Source of the DNA: Aquatica leii
Taxonomy: Eukaryota > Arthropoda > Insecta > Coleoptera > Lampyridae
NCBI GenBank assembly: GCA_035610365.1
Contig: CM069432.1
Coordinates: 6,882,001-6,946,000 of the forward strand
Direction: 5' to 3'
DNA: 64,000 nucleotides
A program made the position numbers and the translations under genes. Below the pieces are notes generated by a model. That model was not told the origin of the DNA. It did no database searches and saw nothing but the letters and a program-made list of their open reading frames with translations. This document shows, in pieces, positions 12,145 to 24,024 of the stretch; within the stretch, counting starts at the first letter, position 1, and each line of letters opens with the position of its first letter.

Positions 12145-14955
12145 CCTACAATAGAACAAAAATGGAAACTGTTATCAAGGTTAAATAAAATGGGCACAGG
12201 AGTAAAGAAGAAGAAGTCATTGTTTATAAGTGTGGAAGTGGTATAACACGACTTTGACACGACAGTTTTCCACTGCGCACATAATCTTGAGAGCAGCTTA
12301 TACTTTTCTTTTGTAATGTACCTACCATAAAAAATATGTGTGGTATTATATTATTATTTTCCAAAGGATTTGTTTTTATTTTTTGCTTGTAGGTAAACAC
12401 CAACATTCTTTGTTATCATTTGATAATTTGATATGTTATTTTACAGAATGCCTACCTAGTAATTTTAATATATTTCTACTTTGGTTTTGAATACATCGCT
12501 TTTGGCAGATTATAAAGTGCCTGAAACTAATCAGTCAGAACGAGAGATACATTCTTCTGCTCACGTTTTGCCGGCGTTTTATTAATTTGCCTGAATTGGT
12601 GTAGTCATAACGAAAACTGTATCGTTGGTTCGCGTTTTGTCGGCTTTTTATAAAATCCCTACAAAAAGCCTAATTTTGCATTATGCCTACGACATATATA
12701 CATCTTTATGTTTGTTTATTTGCCTTTGAACAAACGTTTGATAAAATAGATCGGATCTTTTATGAGAAAAACTAGCAAATGTGACACTAAAATATTTAGT
12801 AAATATATTTTGAAATCAATTTACAAAGTCATTTATTCCTGTGTACAAATTAGGAAATTTGGCGCGTCACAGAGATTTAGAATATTCTAGAGTGTAACAC
12901 AACGATTTCATGTATCTGTTTTGTTGTTTTTTCTCTATATTAGTGATTTGAGTGATTAGATGGATATAATAAATGTTAGGCCTCCTTTTGTAAAAGAAAA
13001 AGTTTTACTATTTGCAGATGACGTAGTGTAATAATGACAAAGACAGTTACGGCATGAAAACATAGTTGAGAGTTTGCTGTAGATTATCGTTTAATTATCA
13101 CATAAAGTTTAAACACAGTTAAAAAATGTTAAAAATTAATTGTCTGAATTGTAAAAATTTAATTTAAGCCTTTCCCCCACATATTTCATTAATAATTATT
13201 CTTAGCTACATGTTTCAGCCGTTATGGTCATCGTTAATTAATTAATTGTAACTATATTAACAATTTTAAGATTTAGATTTCACTGTTATGTTAATAATTT
13301 TACAGGCCTGACGATGAAACACAAATAATTAATAAATAATACATGATGTTAATATGACGACTAGTCTCAGATTTTTCAAATAATTAGAGCATTACCAAAA
13401 AAATGCAAGATACCTGAACCTAGCTGAAGAAAGCAAGAGTAATTGACTTATGCTATCACTCTTTTGACAAAAGTTACATACATTATTTCTTGAAAAAAAT
13501 TAAAAAGAATGGTATTGAAAACAAATTTAATAACGGCACTAAATTTAGCAAAATCTGTCAACATTGACAATCAATTTAAAATTTTAGGCTAGTTTATATC
13601 ACCAAAGGATGTTTTTCACAAAGATGTTTAACGCTGCACAAAAATAAGCCAATGATAAATTGACCATTTGTAAAGTAAACAAAATTGTATTATTGTCCAG
13701 TTTAATTGTGATTGTGTTAGCGACATATAATGATGACTATCATTTTGTACGTATCTTATGTCGCTTATTGGAATCACGGATAATATTATCAAACGTGTAA
13801 TGTTACCACTTTATTAAAAAACAGGTCGGACGTATGTTACTACATAGAACACCGCTTATAGTAATCATAGTTTCGGTTTATGTTATCAATTTTCTTCTCA
13901 GGTTTGTTTCTATACATGAACAAAAATTTATTATGTATGAATTTTTTAGCTTAATTTTTACAACACGCTTGTTTAGAGTGAAAATTTTATCATTGTACTT
14001 TGTACTCTAAAAGTAATTGTTTTGCATATTAGGCTTTATTTTTGCAGTATTATTTATTTCATCAAGTTTTTTGACTGATCTACGTAACGTTACATCATTT
14101 AAACATCTGTAAATACGTTATCTTCGCGAATTAACTTGGAAAGTATGTGCGTTCTTGTGATAACGTTATTTTGTGTTAATTTTTAGTGTCAGTGAGAAGA
14201 ATTATGTAGTTCTTAGAACAGTGAATTAAACCTCGTAACGCTATTTTTCATTTCTTTTTATTAACGGTGCCAAGAAACTATTTAATGCTACAGGTCCGTT
14301 GACTCAAATTTAAAAATTTTTTAACGTTTTATAAAAAATTTTATTTTAACATTTTTTGCTTGTATTGATGCTATGAGTTCAACTTCTAAATTAACAGCAT
14401 ACACGCTGTATGTATTTACTACTTTCTAATAAATAATTTTTTTTTAAATTTCGAATATTGTTATTATTCGGTTATTGTTATCAAGTCCCAACATAATTCT
14501 ATTAAGCGACGTGCACTGTATTAAAAAAAAGTATTAATTTCATATATATAGTTCTTTTTAGCAGTAGTTCCTGAAATACCCACAAGATGGTATTTATTAC
14601 TATATTTCGTTGTAATGTCGTTAACCAATTAGATAACAACATTTTTTTACCCTACAAATGGCCAAATGGCCATCTAGTACATTATAGAAGATGTAGGGGT
14701 ACGCAGCATACGGAGTAACAAACACTACAAACTCTGAAATATATAATGCTCTAGTATTTAAATTTATAAATTTATTAATATAGTCACATATTAAAAATGC
14801 ATTCAGGCAAAACAAACAATGTATATACAAAATATGTTTAATGGCTTCTTTTGACCATTCCATTCATTATAAATTATTTTAAATGCCAATGAACTATTGT
14901 TATTGTTGTTGTATTACAGTTTGAGAATGGTAAATGTTTTTTTACCAGAGCAAAA
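12145..14955. other. AT-rich DNA with no supported gene
   Basis: No coding sequence is recognised. A short stretch at 12985-13032 could be read as KVLLFADDVV, resembling a non-LTR RT catalytic motif, but nothing around it supports RT. The 80-aa minus-strand frame at 14621-14863 has no family motif. Confidence 0.45.
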
Positions 14956-15078
14956 ATAAGTATGCGATACAAAGACCAAATAAGCGAATTTTTAAACTAT
15001 TTTAAAGCTAATATAATTGCAAAGGCTTCCACGGTTGGAGCTTTAGTCCGTGTCATTGTTGCAACCAAAATCGCCAAC

Positions 15079-15110
15079 GTTTTGCCCAGTATTGGAAAGG
15101 GCTTCATCAG
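15079..15110 (-). ncRNA. Hammerhead-ribozyme-like core, degraded
   Basis: On the minus strand CTGATGA (15104-15110) is followed by a stem II of GCCC/GGGC around an 11-base loop and then AAAAC in place of the catalytic GAAAC. The core guanosine is therefore lost and self-cleavage is unlikely. Such motifs sit in the terminal regions of Penelope-like elements. Confidence 0.45.
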
Positions 15111-15264
15111 GGCGTGCGAAAAATCGAAGAACTCAAGCAAGCAACAGAAATCTAACTAAAAACCTCTCAAAAGTTAGGTAATCAACTTGTAAACCAAGCC
15201 AGATTCTATACTTGAAAAAGCAAACGTTTGTCGTTGAGTTGAGTTGTTCGATTTTTCTCACGCT

Positions 15265-15296
15265 CTGATACAGGTCCTTACAAAAGTGGGCAAAAC
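15265..15296 (+). ncRNA. Hammerhead-ribozyme-like core, more degraded
   Basis: The plus-strand partner reads CTGATAC, then a stem-loop ending in GGGC, then AAAAC (15292-15296). Both the CUGAUGA and GAAAC boxes carry substitutions. It is called only because it is the inverted match of the better preserved motif on the left. Confidence 0.35.
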
Positions 15297-15319
15297 GTAA
15301 TGACACGGTTCAAACCCGG

Positions 15320-15900
15320 AAGACGTTCTCATCTTTGTATTTTAAAGCTCATTCTATAAATCTCTTATAATTCCGCGTATCGCACATTATTTTTTGCGTT
15401 ATTAGTCACCTAATATGGGGAGTTATCCTAATTTGGGAAGATCACAAATTTTTCATAAGGAGGTGTTGCTATATGTCGGTATTTAATAGAACTAGTTTAA
15501 GCAACTTTAATTGCCCACATTAACCATAAAAAGTTTCCATAATCAGATGACGGTGTTTGAACTGGTTGTTGGAATTTGAACTTTTATAAAGTGTATCCAC
15601 TTTACGAAAAATGTTTAATAACTACTCCAAGTAAATAATTTTAGTAAATGCATTTAACGGTATGTAATAGATAGACAAATCTTGCATGCAGTACTTGTTT
15701 TGAGGCTATGAATTAATTCACCAATTATAACAACGAGTAGATTCTAACACGGAGACATGTCATATACCTATATTGGGACTTCCCATATTAAAAACCTTTA
15801 AAATTTACCCAACTTAATAGTTTTGAATTAGTACTAATTTTTATGCAGATGCAAAGTCAAATAAAAACGGCTGTGCCAGCTTAGCGTCGTAGGGAGATAA
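15320..15900. other. AT-rich DNA with no supported gene
   Basis: I see no coding frame, repeat or RNA gene between the hammerhead pair and the pogo remnant. Confidence 0.4.
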
Positions 15901-15924
15901 GTAGTTATAAAACTACTTAGGTTT

Positions 15925-16985
15925 ACAATGTTCTCGAGACTACTTTGGAACGCTATGCAAAAAAAAACGAAAAAGATACTGAAAAAATGATCAAAACCAA
16001 GATGAGTAGAAAGCCCATTTTAACTAAAAAAATTAAAGATGAATTTGCATGATACCGCTTAGAGATAGAACAAAAGTTTTTTAAAGTAATGAATTACAAG
16101 CTGGCTAGATGAAACAATTTTCAAAATCTTTTTTCTAACAAAAACCACCAAGCTAGAAAGAGATAGCTTAAAAACTTTATGAGAAATAAGTAAATACCAA
16201 GGGTTTCTTTCAAGAAACGGTTTCAATTTTTTTTATGATTATGAACTTGTCTTTAAAAAAATAAAATATTTACCATGCCTTGTGTACAATTGTGATGAAA
16301 TTAGAATTACAATAGTTCAACACAAACACACAAACGTTGTTGGAATAAAAGGTAAAAAAAACATATAGAAGCTTTGCAGCCAACAAAAAAAAATCACTCA
16401 TTATAGTGGTTACCTGCATCAATCTAACAGATCATTTGATTTTTCTTTTACTAATATTTTTCCAAAAAAATATGAAACAAGAACTTATGAATAAAAAATC
16501 TTTAACCTTTATTTATGCATGCCACCCATCTGAATGGATCCAGTCAGATTTCTTTTCGCAATAGTTTAAACGCTTTATTAAACCAGTGGAGAAATATTAA
16601 CGTAATAAACCTACGCCAAAAAACCTTTCAATTGTTCAAAACCTATTACAGGCAGAAAATAGAAACCTGACTACAGGATCATGCCAGCAGGGTAGTAACT
16701 GTCAACTAAATTAGGAAATTTTTTTGGAAATGCTTAAACAAGAGCAGCAACTGTTGAAATCGACGCTAAAAGATTTGAAACCGCTGGATTGTTTTCAAGT
16801 AATCATCATAAATTCAGACTTTATAGTTTTTTTGATAAAATGATGGAAACCGAATAACCTGACAATCTTCCAGGTACGCTTGCGCTAGATGCACCAACTC
16901 CACATCATTATTTAGAAACCCATATCCGAAAGACTAACTGAGTTTGTACAAATTTGGTATAACTTCTGGTCAGCAACAGCAAGTA
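15925..16985 (+). pseudogene. pogo-like transposase remnant, heavily mutated
   Basis: Plus-strand pieces line up in pogo order: LERYAKKNEKDTEKM with RKPILTKKIKDEFA (about 15945-16050, end of the helix-turn-helix region); KNEQKFF-like text around 16070; CHPSEWIQSDFFSQ-like text at about 16521-16560, matching the block between the first two catalytic aspartates; and FFGNA-TRAATVEIDAKRFETAGLFSSN at about 16718-16797, matching the C-terminal end of the DDE_1 domain. The second aspartate block (DNHxSH) is missing, so there is an internal deletion as well as many stops. It is a different copy from the one at the left edge. Confidence 0.6.
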
Positions 16986-17289
16986 AAAAATGCAGTGCTA
17001 AAATATTTAGTAACTTAAAATAACTTATTTGATATTTTAAGTTTTATTTTAATATCTGTTTTATTTGTTTAATAAATATGTTTATCTAAAACAATTTTTT
17101 TCATTTTTTACAAAATTTTGTTGTGAACTTTAGCGTCAAAAAACAACTGTTATTAGTAATTAATAAAAACGTTTTGTTGCGTTGCAAAAATGTAACAAAT
17201 ATTTTATCTTACTAAAAACTAAGTAGAAAAATTTCATTTTTCTTATTTACACATAGAACGCCGTTTTGCTTTTTATTACTAAATTTAAT

Positions 17290-17605
17290 TTCATTGCATT
17301 CAAACAAACTTCAATTTTTATTAAGTTTATTTTTATGTTTGTTTATTTATTTTAGTACATTTAAATGGTCAAATTAAAATGATACGTGAATTAAAATATT
17401 TGTTGATAATTTTAATTGGCGCTGTAGGTTGCGGAGATTGTGAGTAAACTTGCACTATAGTTTGGTTAGAGTACTCTCAACTTCCGCAACCTTCAGAGCC
17501 AATTAAAATTGAAGAAATAAAATTAACAACAAACATTTGAATTTAAAATTAATATGTTTGTTAGTAGTTTTATTCTTGATTTAAAATTGAAGAATTAAAA
17601 TTATG
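17290..17605. repeat. Left foldback arm beside transposon copy 2
   Basis: Contains a strong palindrome at 17395-17530: AATTTTAATTGGCGCTG, GGTTGCGGA and GAGTA on one side are matched in inverse by TACTC, TCCGCAACC and CAGAGCCAATTAAAATT. To its right is one unit of the about 79-bp repeat that also makes up 19954-20520. The part at 17300-17370 matches 20750-20810 in inverse (AACTTAATAAAAATTGAA core), so this side and the far right side are inverted relatives. Confidence 0.65.
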
Positions 17606-19953
17606 CAGCCCAACACACATTTTAGTGCCAGGGTTTTTGTAACTGTTTTTAAGTAAGTTTTGGGTGCAAAATCCAAAACTGTCTTCAGATTTGGTCTATC
17701 AGATCTAGTTTTTGAGATATTGTATTTTGACATTTTTTTAGAAAGAAATAGTCTAGTTTTTTAACTTTTATACTTTTTACGTTATTACTAATACTATCTG
17801 CTTCAAGTGCTAGTAAAAAAACACATAAAATCCAAAGTAATGTATTTATTGCACAAAATAAACAAATAAATTTATAAATTATATTTACATATCATTTAAA
17901 AATTTTCTTTTATATGACTTTCTAGCATGGTAGTTATTAGGACAGTCTCGCTGAAGGCTCCAGCAGTAGTCGGCCATCATGTGGGTACCCCATCTTCCTT
18001 GATATCGATCTTCCATAGTTTTAATGTCCTGATGGAATCTTTCCCACTGTTCTTCACTCAAATCACCTAGGTTTTCTGGAAACCGATCTAAGTGGCTGTC
18101 GAGGTAGTGAACTTTTATGCTCATGTTGCAGCCGTGTATATTAAAGTTTGAAAGCATATTTTCCACTAATTCTATATAATTTTTTGCCTTATAATTTCTC
18201 AGAAAATTTTGTACAACTTGAACAAATGAACATCAAGGTATAGATTCAATTTCATTCATTGATGCGGTAAATTGTGGATCTTTAATAAGCTGCCTTATCT
18301 GAAAGCCATCGAATATTCCGCCTTTCAGTTTTTCCGTGCTAATAACAGAAAATTTACGAATCAAGTAGCCAAAACAAAGTCCATCGCGATTTAAAGCCTT
18401 CACAAATTGCTTCATAAGCCCCAACTTGATATGCAAAGGTGGAAATACGATTTTGTCTCTTGCAACCAAAGGTTCGTTGATTATATTTTGCTTTCCTTGA
18501 GTCATAACATTTCTAAAAAGCCAATTTCTGTTAACCCAGTGCTGATCCTTAGCTCAGCTGTCCCAAAGACATAAAAAACAAGGATATTTTGTATATCCAA
18601 TTTGTTGTCCAAGGAGGAAGTTCACCATTTTTAGGTCGACACAAATCACCCACTGATGTTCTTCATACTTAATTTTTTCAGGAATAGTGATATTGCCTCG
18701 TATTCCTCCTTCATGCTGGTAGAATGACCGACGGGTATTGAGCCATATTTATTAAGATGGTGTAAAAGCACACATTTCAAACTTCGTCTGGAACTGTCTA
18801 TAAAAAGGCGCCATTCGTCTGGTGTGTATTCCGACAAACCCATTTTTTGTAAGAGTCCTCTTATATCGTTACAGAATACCATGTTATTTTCCTCAGAGTA
18901 AAAGGGCAGCAGATCCTTATCTCTTTTACGATAAAATGTAGTATCGGTATCTGGCTGCAGAAGATTCTTCTCATTTAATCTGGAAACGAGTAATTCAGAA
19001 AATTCCTTTGAAAGATTCAGGTCTCTAATGAGATCGTTCAGTTCTTGTTGATTGAAACGTTGCGGACTTGATAAATCTGCTTCAAGATCACTGTCGTTTT
19101 CTAATTTCATACACTGAATTTCATCAAACGTGGGTAGTTCTGCATCATCTTCCGGGAGCGAAGGCAGACTGCTGAATGATGGAATGTGTATTTCTTCACT
19201 ATGCAGTACAGGCCTCTTTGCTGAATCTAGATCAGGATATGGCCATTTCTGTCTATTGTTGCGATTGATTCCTTTAATATTCACGAGACAAAAATAGCAG
19301 CCCTCGTGATGGTGTCTTGGTTCTCTCCAAACCATTGGTGCTCCAAACTTTAGACACTTTCTTTTTCCAACTGTCCACTGACGCAGATGTTCAATACATG
19401 TTTTACATACGAAATGTGGAGCCCAAGATTTATCCTGGTCACCCAAGTGAACGCCAAAATAGGCCAGATAACTTCTTCTCACACAATCAGAAATAGGCTT
19501 TCTACTTTCTCTAAAAGTGTACTCGCCACATACATAGCAAAAAACGTCTGGATGATTCACACAACTACGTTTGCTTCTGAATGACATGGTAAATGTATGG
19601 TTTATCACAGAACAACACCAAATGATACCACAACTTCAGCTACGTAAACTAAATAGGTAAATGTACTTCGTAAAGCAAAGATACGAGTTAATATAGCTGT
19701 GTGTTAATTAGGTTTTGATAGAAGTAAATATAAGAATGTTGGGTTTTACACAATTGAATAAATTTCAAATAACTCAAACTGGCTCATTAGATTTTAATTA
19801 TTTAGGTAGGAAATTTCACTTTTGGCCTCTAAAGATATCACTATTTTAATATTTTTGCGTTTTATCAAAACTAATACCAATTAGCCCATATGTCAAAAAC
19901 TGGAGCTGCTACGAAAAAAAGCCAGGTATTTTTGGAATCAGCGCATCACAATT
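17606..19953 (-). mobile_element. DNA transposon copy 2, inverted relative to copy 1
   Basis: Same element as at 3238-5732. Its gene-downstream terminus, CAGCCCAACACACATTTTAG, begins at 17606. The other terminus is missing: homology to copy 1 stops at about 19953 (GCGCATCACAA), roughly 55-60 bases short of the end, where a tandem repeat array begins. It sits between foldback arms. Coding is better preserved than in copy 1 in the N-terminal half. Confidence 0.72.
17885..19587 (-). pseudogene. Putative DDE transposase of the uncharacterized family, copy 2
   Basis: The best start is the ATG at 19587, because it aligns with the start of copy 1; seven codons upstream are also open. The frame to 18646 gives about 313 residues with the N-terminal cysteine module (CYVCGEYTFRES, FVCKTCIEHL, CYFCLVNIKG), FNQQELNDLIRDLNL, and WRLFIDSSRRSLKCVLLHHL followed by GSIPVGHS. 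A one-base loss in the A-run near 18670 shifts the frame. The other phase then gives ICVDLKMVNFL, CFLCLWDS with a stop, LHIKLGLMKQFVKAL (about 18380-18430), a stop near 18233, and EEQWERFHQDIKTMEDRYQGRW (about 18000-18060). Both copies break at the same A-run, but by different changes. Coding ends at 17885. Confidence 0.7.
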
Positions 19954-20520
19954 TAATATGTTTGTTGGTACTTTTAATTTTTGATTTAAAATTGAAGAAT
20001 TAAAATTATCAACAAACATTTTAATTCAGAATTAATATGTTTGTTAGTACTTTTAATTCTTGATTTAAATATGAAGAATTAAAATTATCAACAAACATTT
20101 TAATTCAGAATTAATATGTTTGTTAGAACTTTCACTTCTTGATTTAAAATTGAAGAATTAAAATTATCAACAAATTAGGATTATCGACAAACATTTTGAT
20201 TCAGAATTAATATGTTTGTTGGCAGTTTTTTTTCTTGATTTAAATATAAAGAATTAAAATTATTAACAAACATTTTAATTCAGAATTAATATGTTTGTTA
20301 GAACTTTCAATTCTTGATTTAAAATTGAAGAATTAAAATTATCAACAAACATTTTAATTCAGAATTAATATGTTTGTTGGTACTTTTAATTCTTCATTTA
20401 AAATTGAAGAATTAGGATTATCAACAAACATTTTGATTCAGAATTAATATGTTTGTTGGCACTTTTTTTTCTTGATTCAAATATGAAGAATTAAAATTAT
20501 CAACAAACATTTTAATTCAT
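19954..20520. repeat. Tandem array of about seven units of about 79 bp
   Basis: Each unit reads as GAATTAAAATTATCAACAAA then CATTTTAATTCAGAATTAAT then ATGTTTGTTGGTACTTTTAA and a TTCTTGATTTAAA tail, with minor variants. The unit is itself an imperfect inverted repeat (CAACAAACAT facing ATGTTTGTTG about AATTCAGAATT). One further unit lies on the other side of transposon copy 2 at about 17525-17605. Confidence 0.8.
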
Positions 20521-20934
20521 GTAACATTCTAATTCGACACACATATTAATTCTCCAATTTAAATGATTGTTATGTTTTTATTTGTTAAATAAAAAGTGTT
20601 ACATAAATTCGAATGTTTGTTTATATACTTTATTTCTCAGTTTAAATTAAAGTGTTTAATATGACTGTTAGAAAATTTTGAGCACAATATATTGCATTGG
20701 TAAATACGTTTTCAGCTAACAATTTAAATGTGTTAAGTTTGTTTAACAAACAGTTTTAATGTATTAAAATAAATAGACAAATAAACTTAATAAAAATTGA
20801 ACTTTGTTTAAAATTGTAGCAAAACAAATTTAGTATCTAAACATTAAAGTAACTGAAAGATTTAATTAAAATGTATAATATTGAGTTATACCACATTTAA
20901 AATGTTAGTTTAAAAAACTTGATGTTTTTAACTG

Positions 20935-21365
20935 TTAATTGATTTAAAATGTTACTCGAATAAAAATATACGTTGAAAGTAAATGAAGTAACAATGGAAA
21001 TCAATTTATTTTTATGAATGAATATAAATGCTAGACTAATTTTTAACAACTTACATTATAAATGATAGAATTAAAATGCTAGTTGATAATTTTAATTCGT
21101 CGCTGTGATCGGTGGTAGCTTTTGAAACTATTTCAGTATAAAAAAATACATGTACATGGTAGTTCTAAATGACGCCACCGATTGAAGCGACCAATTAAAA
21201 TTATCAAATAACATTTTAATTCTATCATTTAAATCTTTAGTTGCTAAAAGTTATTCTAGCATTTTAATTTATTCGTGAAAATTCGAAGATTTATAATGTA
21301 ACTTACTTCAATTTTAACATTTATTTTTATTCAAGTAACATTTTAAATCAACTTACAATATACTA
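20935..21365. repeat. Long imperfect palindrome (foldback)
   Basis: Two arms of about 200 bp face each other around about 21150. Matching pairs include TTGATTTAAAATGTTACTCG with its inverse at about 21330-21355, ACATTATAAAT, AAATGATAGAATTAAAATG and GATAATTTTAATTCGTCGCT with its inverse in GAAGCGACCAATTAAAATTATC. The core boundary (CGGTGG ... CCACCG) resembles that of the palindrome at 17395-17530. The sequence 20520-20935 between array and palindrome is AT-rich with weak inverse similarity to 17290-17400. Confidence 0.75.
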
Positions 21366-21369
21366 CCCT

Positions 21370-23205
21370 AAAGTTTTTCAAAGCAAAATTTAAATTGTAA
21401 CAAACATTTAATGTGCACAAGAAGTTATTTAATAAGTTACGTATAAAAAAATTATTTAAAATTTTTAGTACTGTCCATACAAAAAAAAATATAAAATATG
21501 TTGTAGTGTTATTTTTTTTAAATAAAATTGTTTTATATACTTTTTAGTATTTAAAATTTTTTCTGGTGTGAAATTAAAGATAAAAAAACGCGCTTACTTT
21601 CACTTTTACAAAAACCTGATCGCATATACCCACTGTAATGATAGTTATTAAAATTCAAATAATGTTGAATGGAGTTTTACTAATAGAAAAAAATTTTTTT
21701 TTCAAATATTGTGTAAAAACTGCTAAACGGAATAATAGTTTTATTTAAATTTTTGTTTCTTATATTTTTGTAGGTATTTATAAATTTTATAAATCAACTA
21801 CAAATTGATTTGTGTTTACTAGTAAAAATTAAAACATTTACCATTTTAATTACTAAAAATTAAGTAAAAGAATGTATTTATATGCAACTAATATTTATAT
21901 TTTTGCAAAGCATATCTGTTTTTGCTTTTTAAACGTTTAGTTTTATTAGTTCATGAAAAAAGTAATCTAAACAAAATTAACACTAAAAGAACTAATTAAA
22001 TTTTTAATTTTCTACACGCAAGACGAAATGGTACAGGTGTGAACAGGCTCCGTAATATTAGAAACAATTTCATAGTTATTTACTGGTAATTTTGGCGTGA
22101 CTTCGAAAAGACAAAAATCTAATCGTTTTTGGATAGTTATAAGGTGTTTTGGCAGGTGATGCCTTTTTTAAATCACGCAACTTGAAAGGATCTGTAAGCA
22201 ACGTGTCACTCAAACGTGGCATTTTGCATCATGCGTTTTTTAAAATAAAATTTTTTGTTAATCTTACCGGTATGAGGCATTATTACGTTGAGCTAATTAG
22301 TAGGTCCCCTGAAACAAAACAAAATTTAAACATGAAGAAAAATGCAAATGTACAGTTGGCGATAACAGAAAAGGGAAACGATTAACAATTCTTCCTTTCG
22401 CGCTGTAAAATTATTGTTCGTGCTACAATAACGGTGTTAGTGTATCGAAATCGATTATAAAATAGCGGGTAGACTTGAATTACGTGGTTTATATATTATA
22501 GGGGGTGTGAGGTATATCTTAACTAAATTATATAGTAAAAAAATACGCCAAGACTTTCTTTATAAAAGGTTGTGTGTTTTCAACAACCGAACACAGATTT
22601 TTGATTTTTTTCCTATAAATCTACCTTTTTACTAGGATTGTTAGTGACAAGCTAAATGTTCGTGGGTTAAAATACGTAAGGGTACCGTGAAGGAGAGCGT
22701 GACGGAGGGTCGTTTCGTAATCTTTGAGATGCTAATTTTGCTAAGGTGGTTTTGATTAAGCAAATTAACTATTGTCCCCATATGGGAGTACTTTGACATA
22801 ATTTTATACGCCGTATTATATAAGAGTTTCTGAAACCACATTAATTTATTTACAAAGAATTAAAACAAAAGCATTGCAATATGGCTATTTACTACAGTAT
22901 GTATTAAAATTTTTATTGTATCGTAAATTACACTTTAAGGTCAGGTTTAAAAGCTACCTTAAAAGTCAATTTACAGAGATATTCTGGTTTAATATGTTAT
23001 CGTTATCGTAACAAACATTTATGTAACATTAAGAAACGTCTTAAAATAAGCTATAATAAAAATTAAAAAAACTATTGATCAATTGATAATTAATTAATAT
23101 TAAAGATTGTATTATCCATAATAATTTCTTTAGCACAGCATGGGATGTTCGTTCAATGCCTTTTCCATATATTTCTTTTTTATTTAATAATTATTTGCGG
23201 CTACA
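21370..23205. other. AT-rich DNA with no supported gene
   Basis: No coding family recognised. Short frames at 22149-22385 (plus) and 22641-22841 (minus) have no motif and are not called. Confidence 0.45.
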
Positions 23206-23206
23206 A

Positions 23207-23231
23207 GTTTTGACCTAACGGGCATCATCAG
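23207..23231 (-). ncRNA. Hammerhead-like core at the 3' side of the Penelope element
   Basis: The minus strand reads CTGATGA (23225-23231), TGCCCGTTAGGTCA as a short imperfect stem II, then AAAAC at 23207-23211. The GAAAC box has lost its G, so it is probably inactive. About 375 bp separate it from the end of the endonuclease frame. Confidence 0.5.
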
Positions 23232-23608
23232 GCCTCTAAAATTATCAACTTAGTAATAAAATCTTAACCTTAAAATTCTTAATATACTCACAATTAATAA
23301 ATAAATTAATAAATTTAAATTAAACAGTTTATGTCAAAATGACAATATAAATTAAACAAAAGTTTTGACGAGAAAGGTATATAAAATAATACTATTATTA
23401 ACAAGAAAATTAAATAAAAATAAAAACAAAAATGTTATTTAAGAAAAAGAAAAGAATTTTCAAAATTACCAATTTCATTTAAACTTGCATCTGGTTCTAA
23501 GTTTTTATGCTTAACAATTTCTTTTATCTCCAAAAAAAATAATTTTAGACTTATTGCAAATATGAAGAATTTTGTAGTTACTTTTATAATCAAAACAGTG
23601 GTTATATT

Positions 23609-23995
23609 CTAATATATGATCAGCGAAAGAAGATTTATTATATAAATAATACCAACATTTTTGTTTTTAAAGTAAGAAAAATGTTCTGCTATTCTTGTTC
23701 GAAATTTACGGCCGGTTTGTCCAATATACAAAGAGTTACAGCTACCACAATTTAATTTGTAAACACCAGATTTATTCAGAATATTAACTTTATCTTTACT
23801 ACTGACAAGTAAAGATTTTAAACTAAATTTAGATGAAAAAGAAATATTAATATTATGCTTTTTAAATAAATTTTGAAATTTAAAAGAAGGGCGACCAATG
23901 TAAGGAAGATTAATGTTATCTGAAAGTGGAGTAACAGTTGAAATGTTTTTAATATTAATAGAATTAAAAATTTTATTTTGAAGTTTTTTGATCAT
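23609..23995 (-). pseudogene. Penelope GIY-YIG endonuclease region
   Basis: This 128-aa frame covers the link region LPYIGRPSFKFQNLFKKHNI (about residues 30-49) and the start of the endonuclease: KSGVYKLNCGSCNSLYIGQT (about residues 74-93) then GRKFRTRIAEH. The GVY and YIG halves of the GIY-YIG signature, the CxxC just before YIG and the arginine in TRIAEH are present. The frame diverges at about residue 113, so the glutamate end of the nuclease is lost. GIY-YIG nucleases nick the target so that the RT can prime on it. Confidence 0.85.
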
Positions 23996-24024
23996 ATCTA
24001 AAGGATAATTATTATTATTATTTG

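Larger units (their letters stand above)
15056..15312. repeat. Inverted pair of about 95-bp arms with hammerhead-like motifs
   Basis: The minus strand of 15056-15145 and the plus strand of 15222-15312 match through GAGTT[C/G]TTCGATTTTTC, CACGC, CTGAT, GGGCAAAACGT and GACACGG. The arms point outward, the same arrangement as the Penelope pair at 46.9-49.8 kb. Each arm holds one hammerhead-like core. The open frame 14962-15159 that crosses the left arm is judged a by-product. Confidence 0.6.

Noticed and set aside
12985..13032. Possible RT catalytic motif LLFADDVV
   Set aside because: Only a few codons with a stop right after and no neighbouring RT blocks; could be chance.
13309..13330. CCTGACGATGAAACAC resembling a fused hammerhead core
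   Set aside because: Both core boxes are next to each other with no stem II and no Penelope coding nearby.
14962..15159. 65-aa frame across the hammerhead-like arm
   Set aside because: Explained by the inverted repeat; no protein motif.
22149..22385. 78-aa frame
   Set aside because: No motif, no homologous neighbour.
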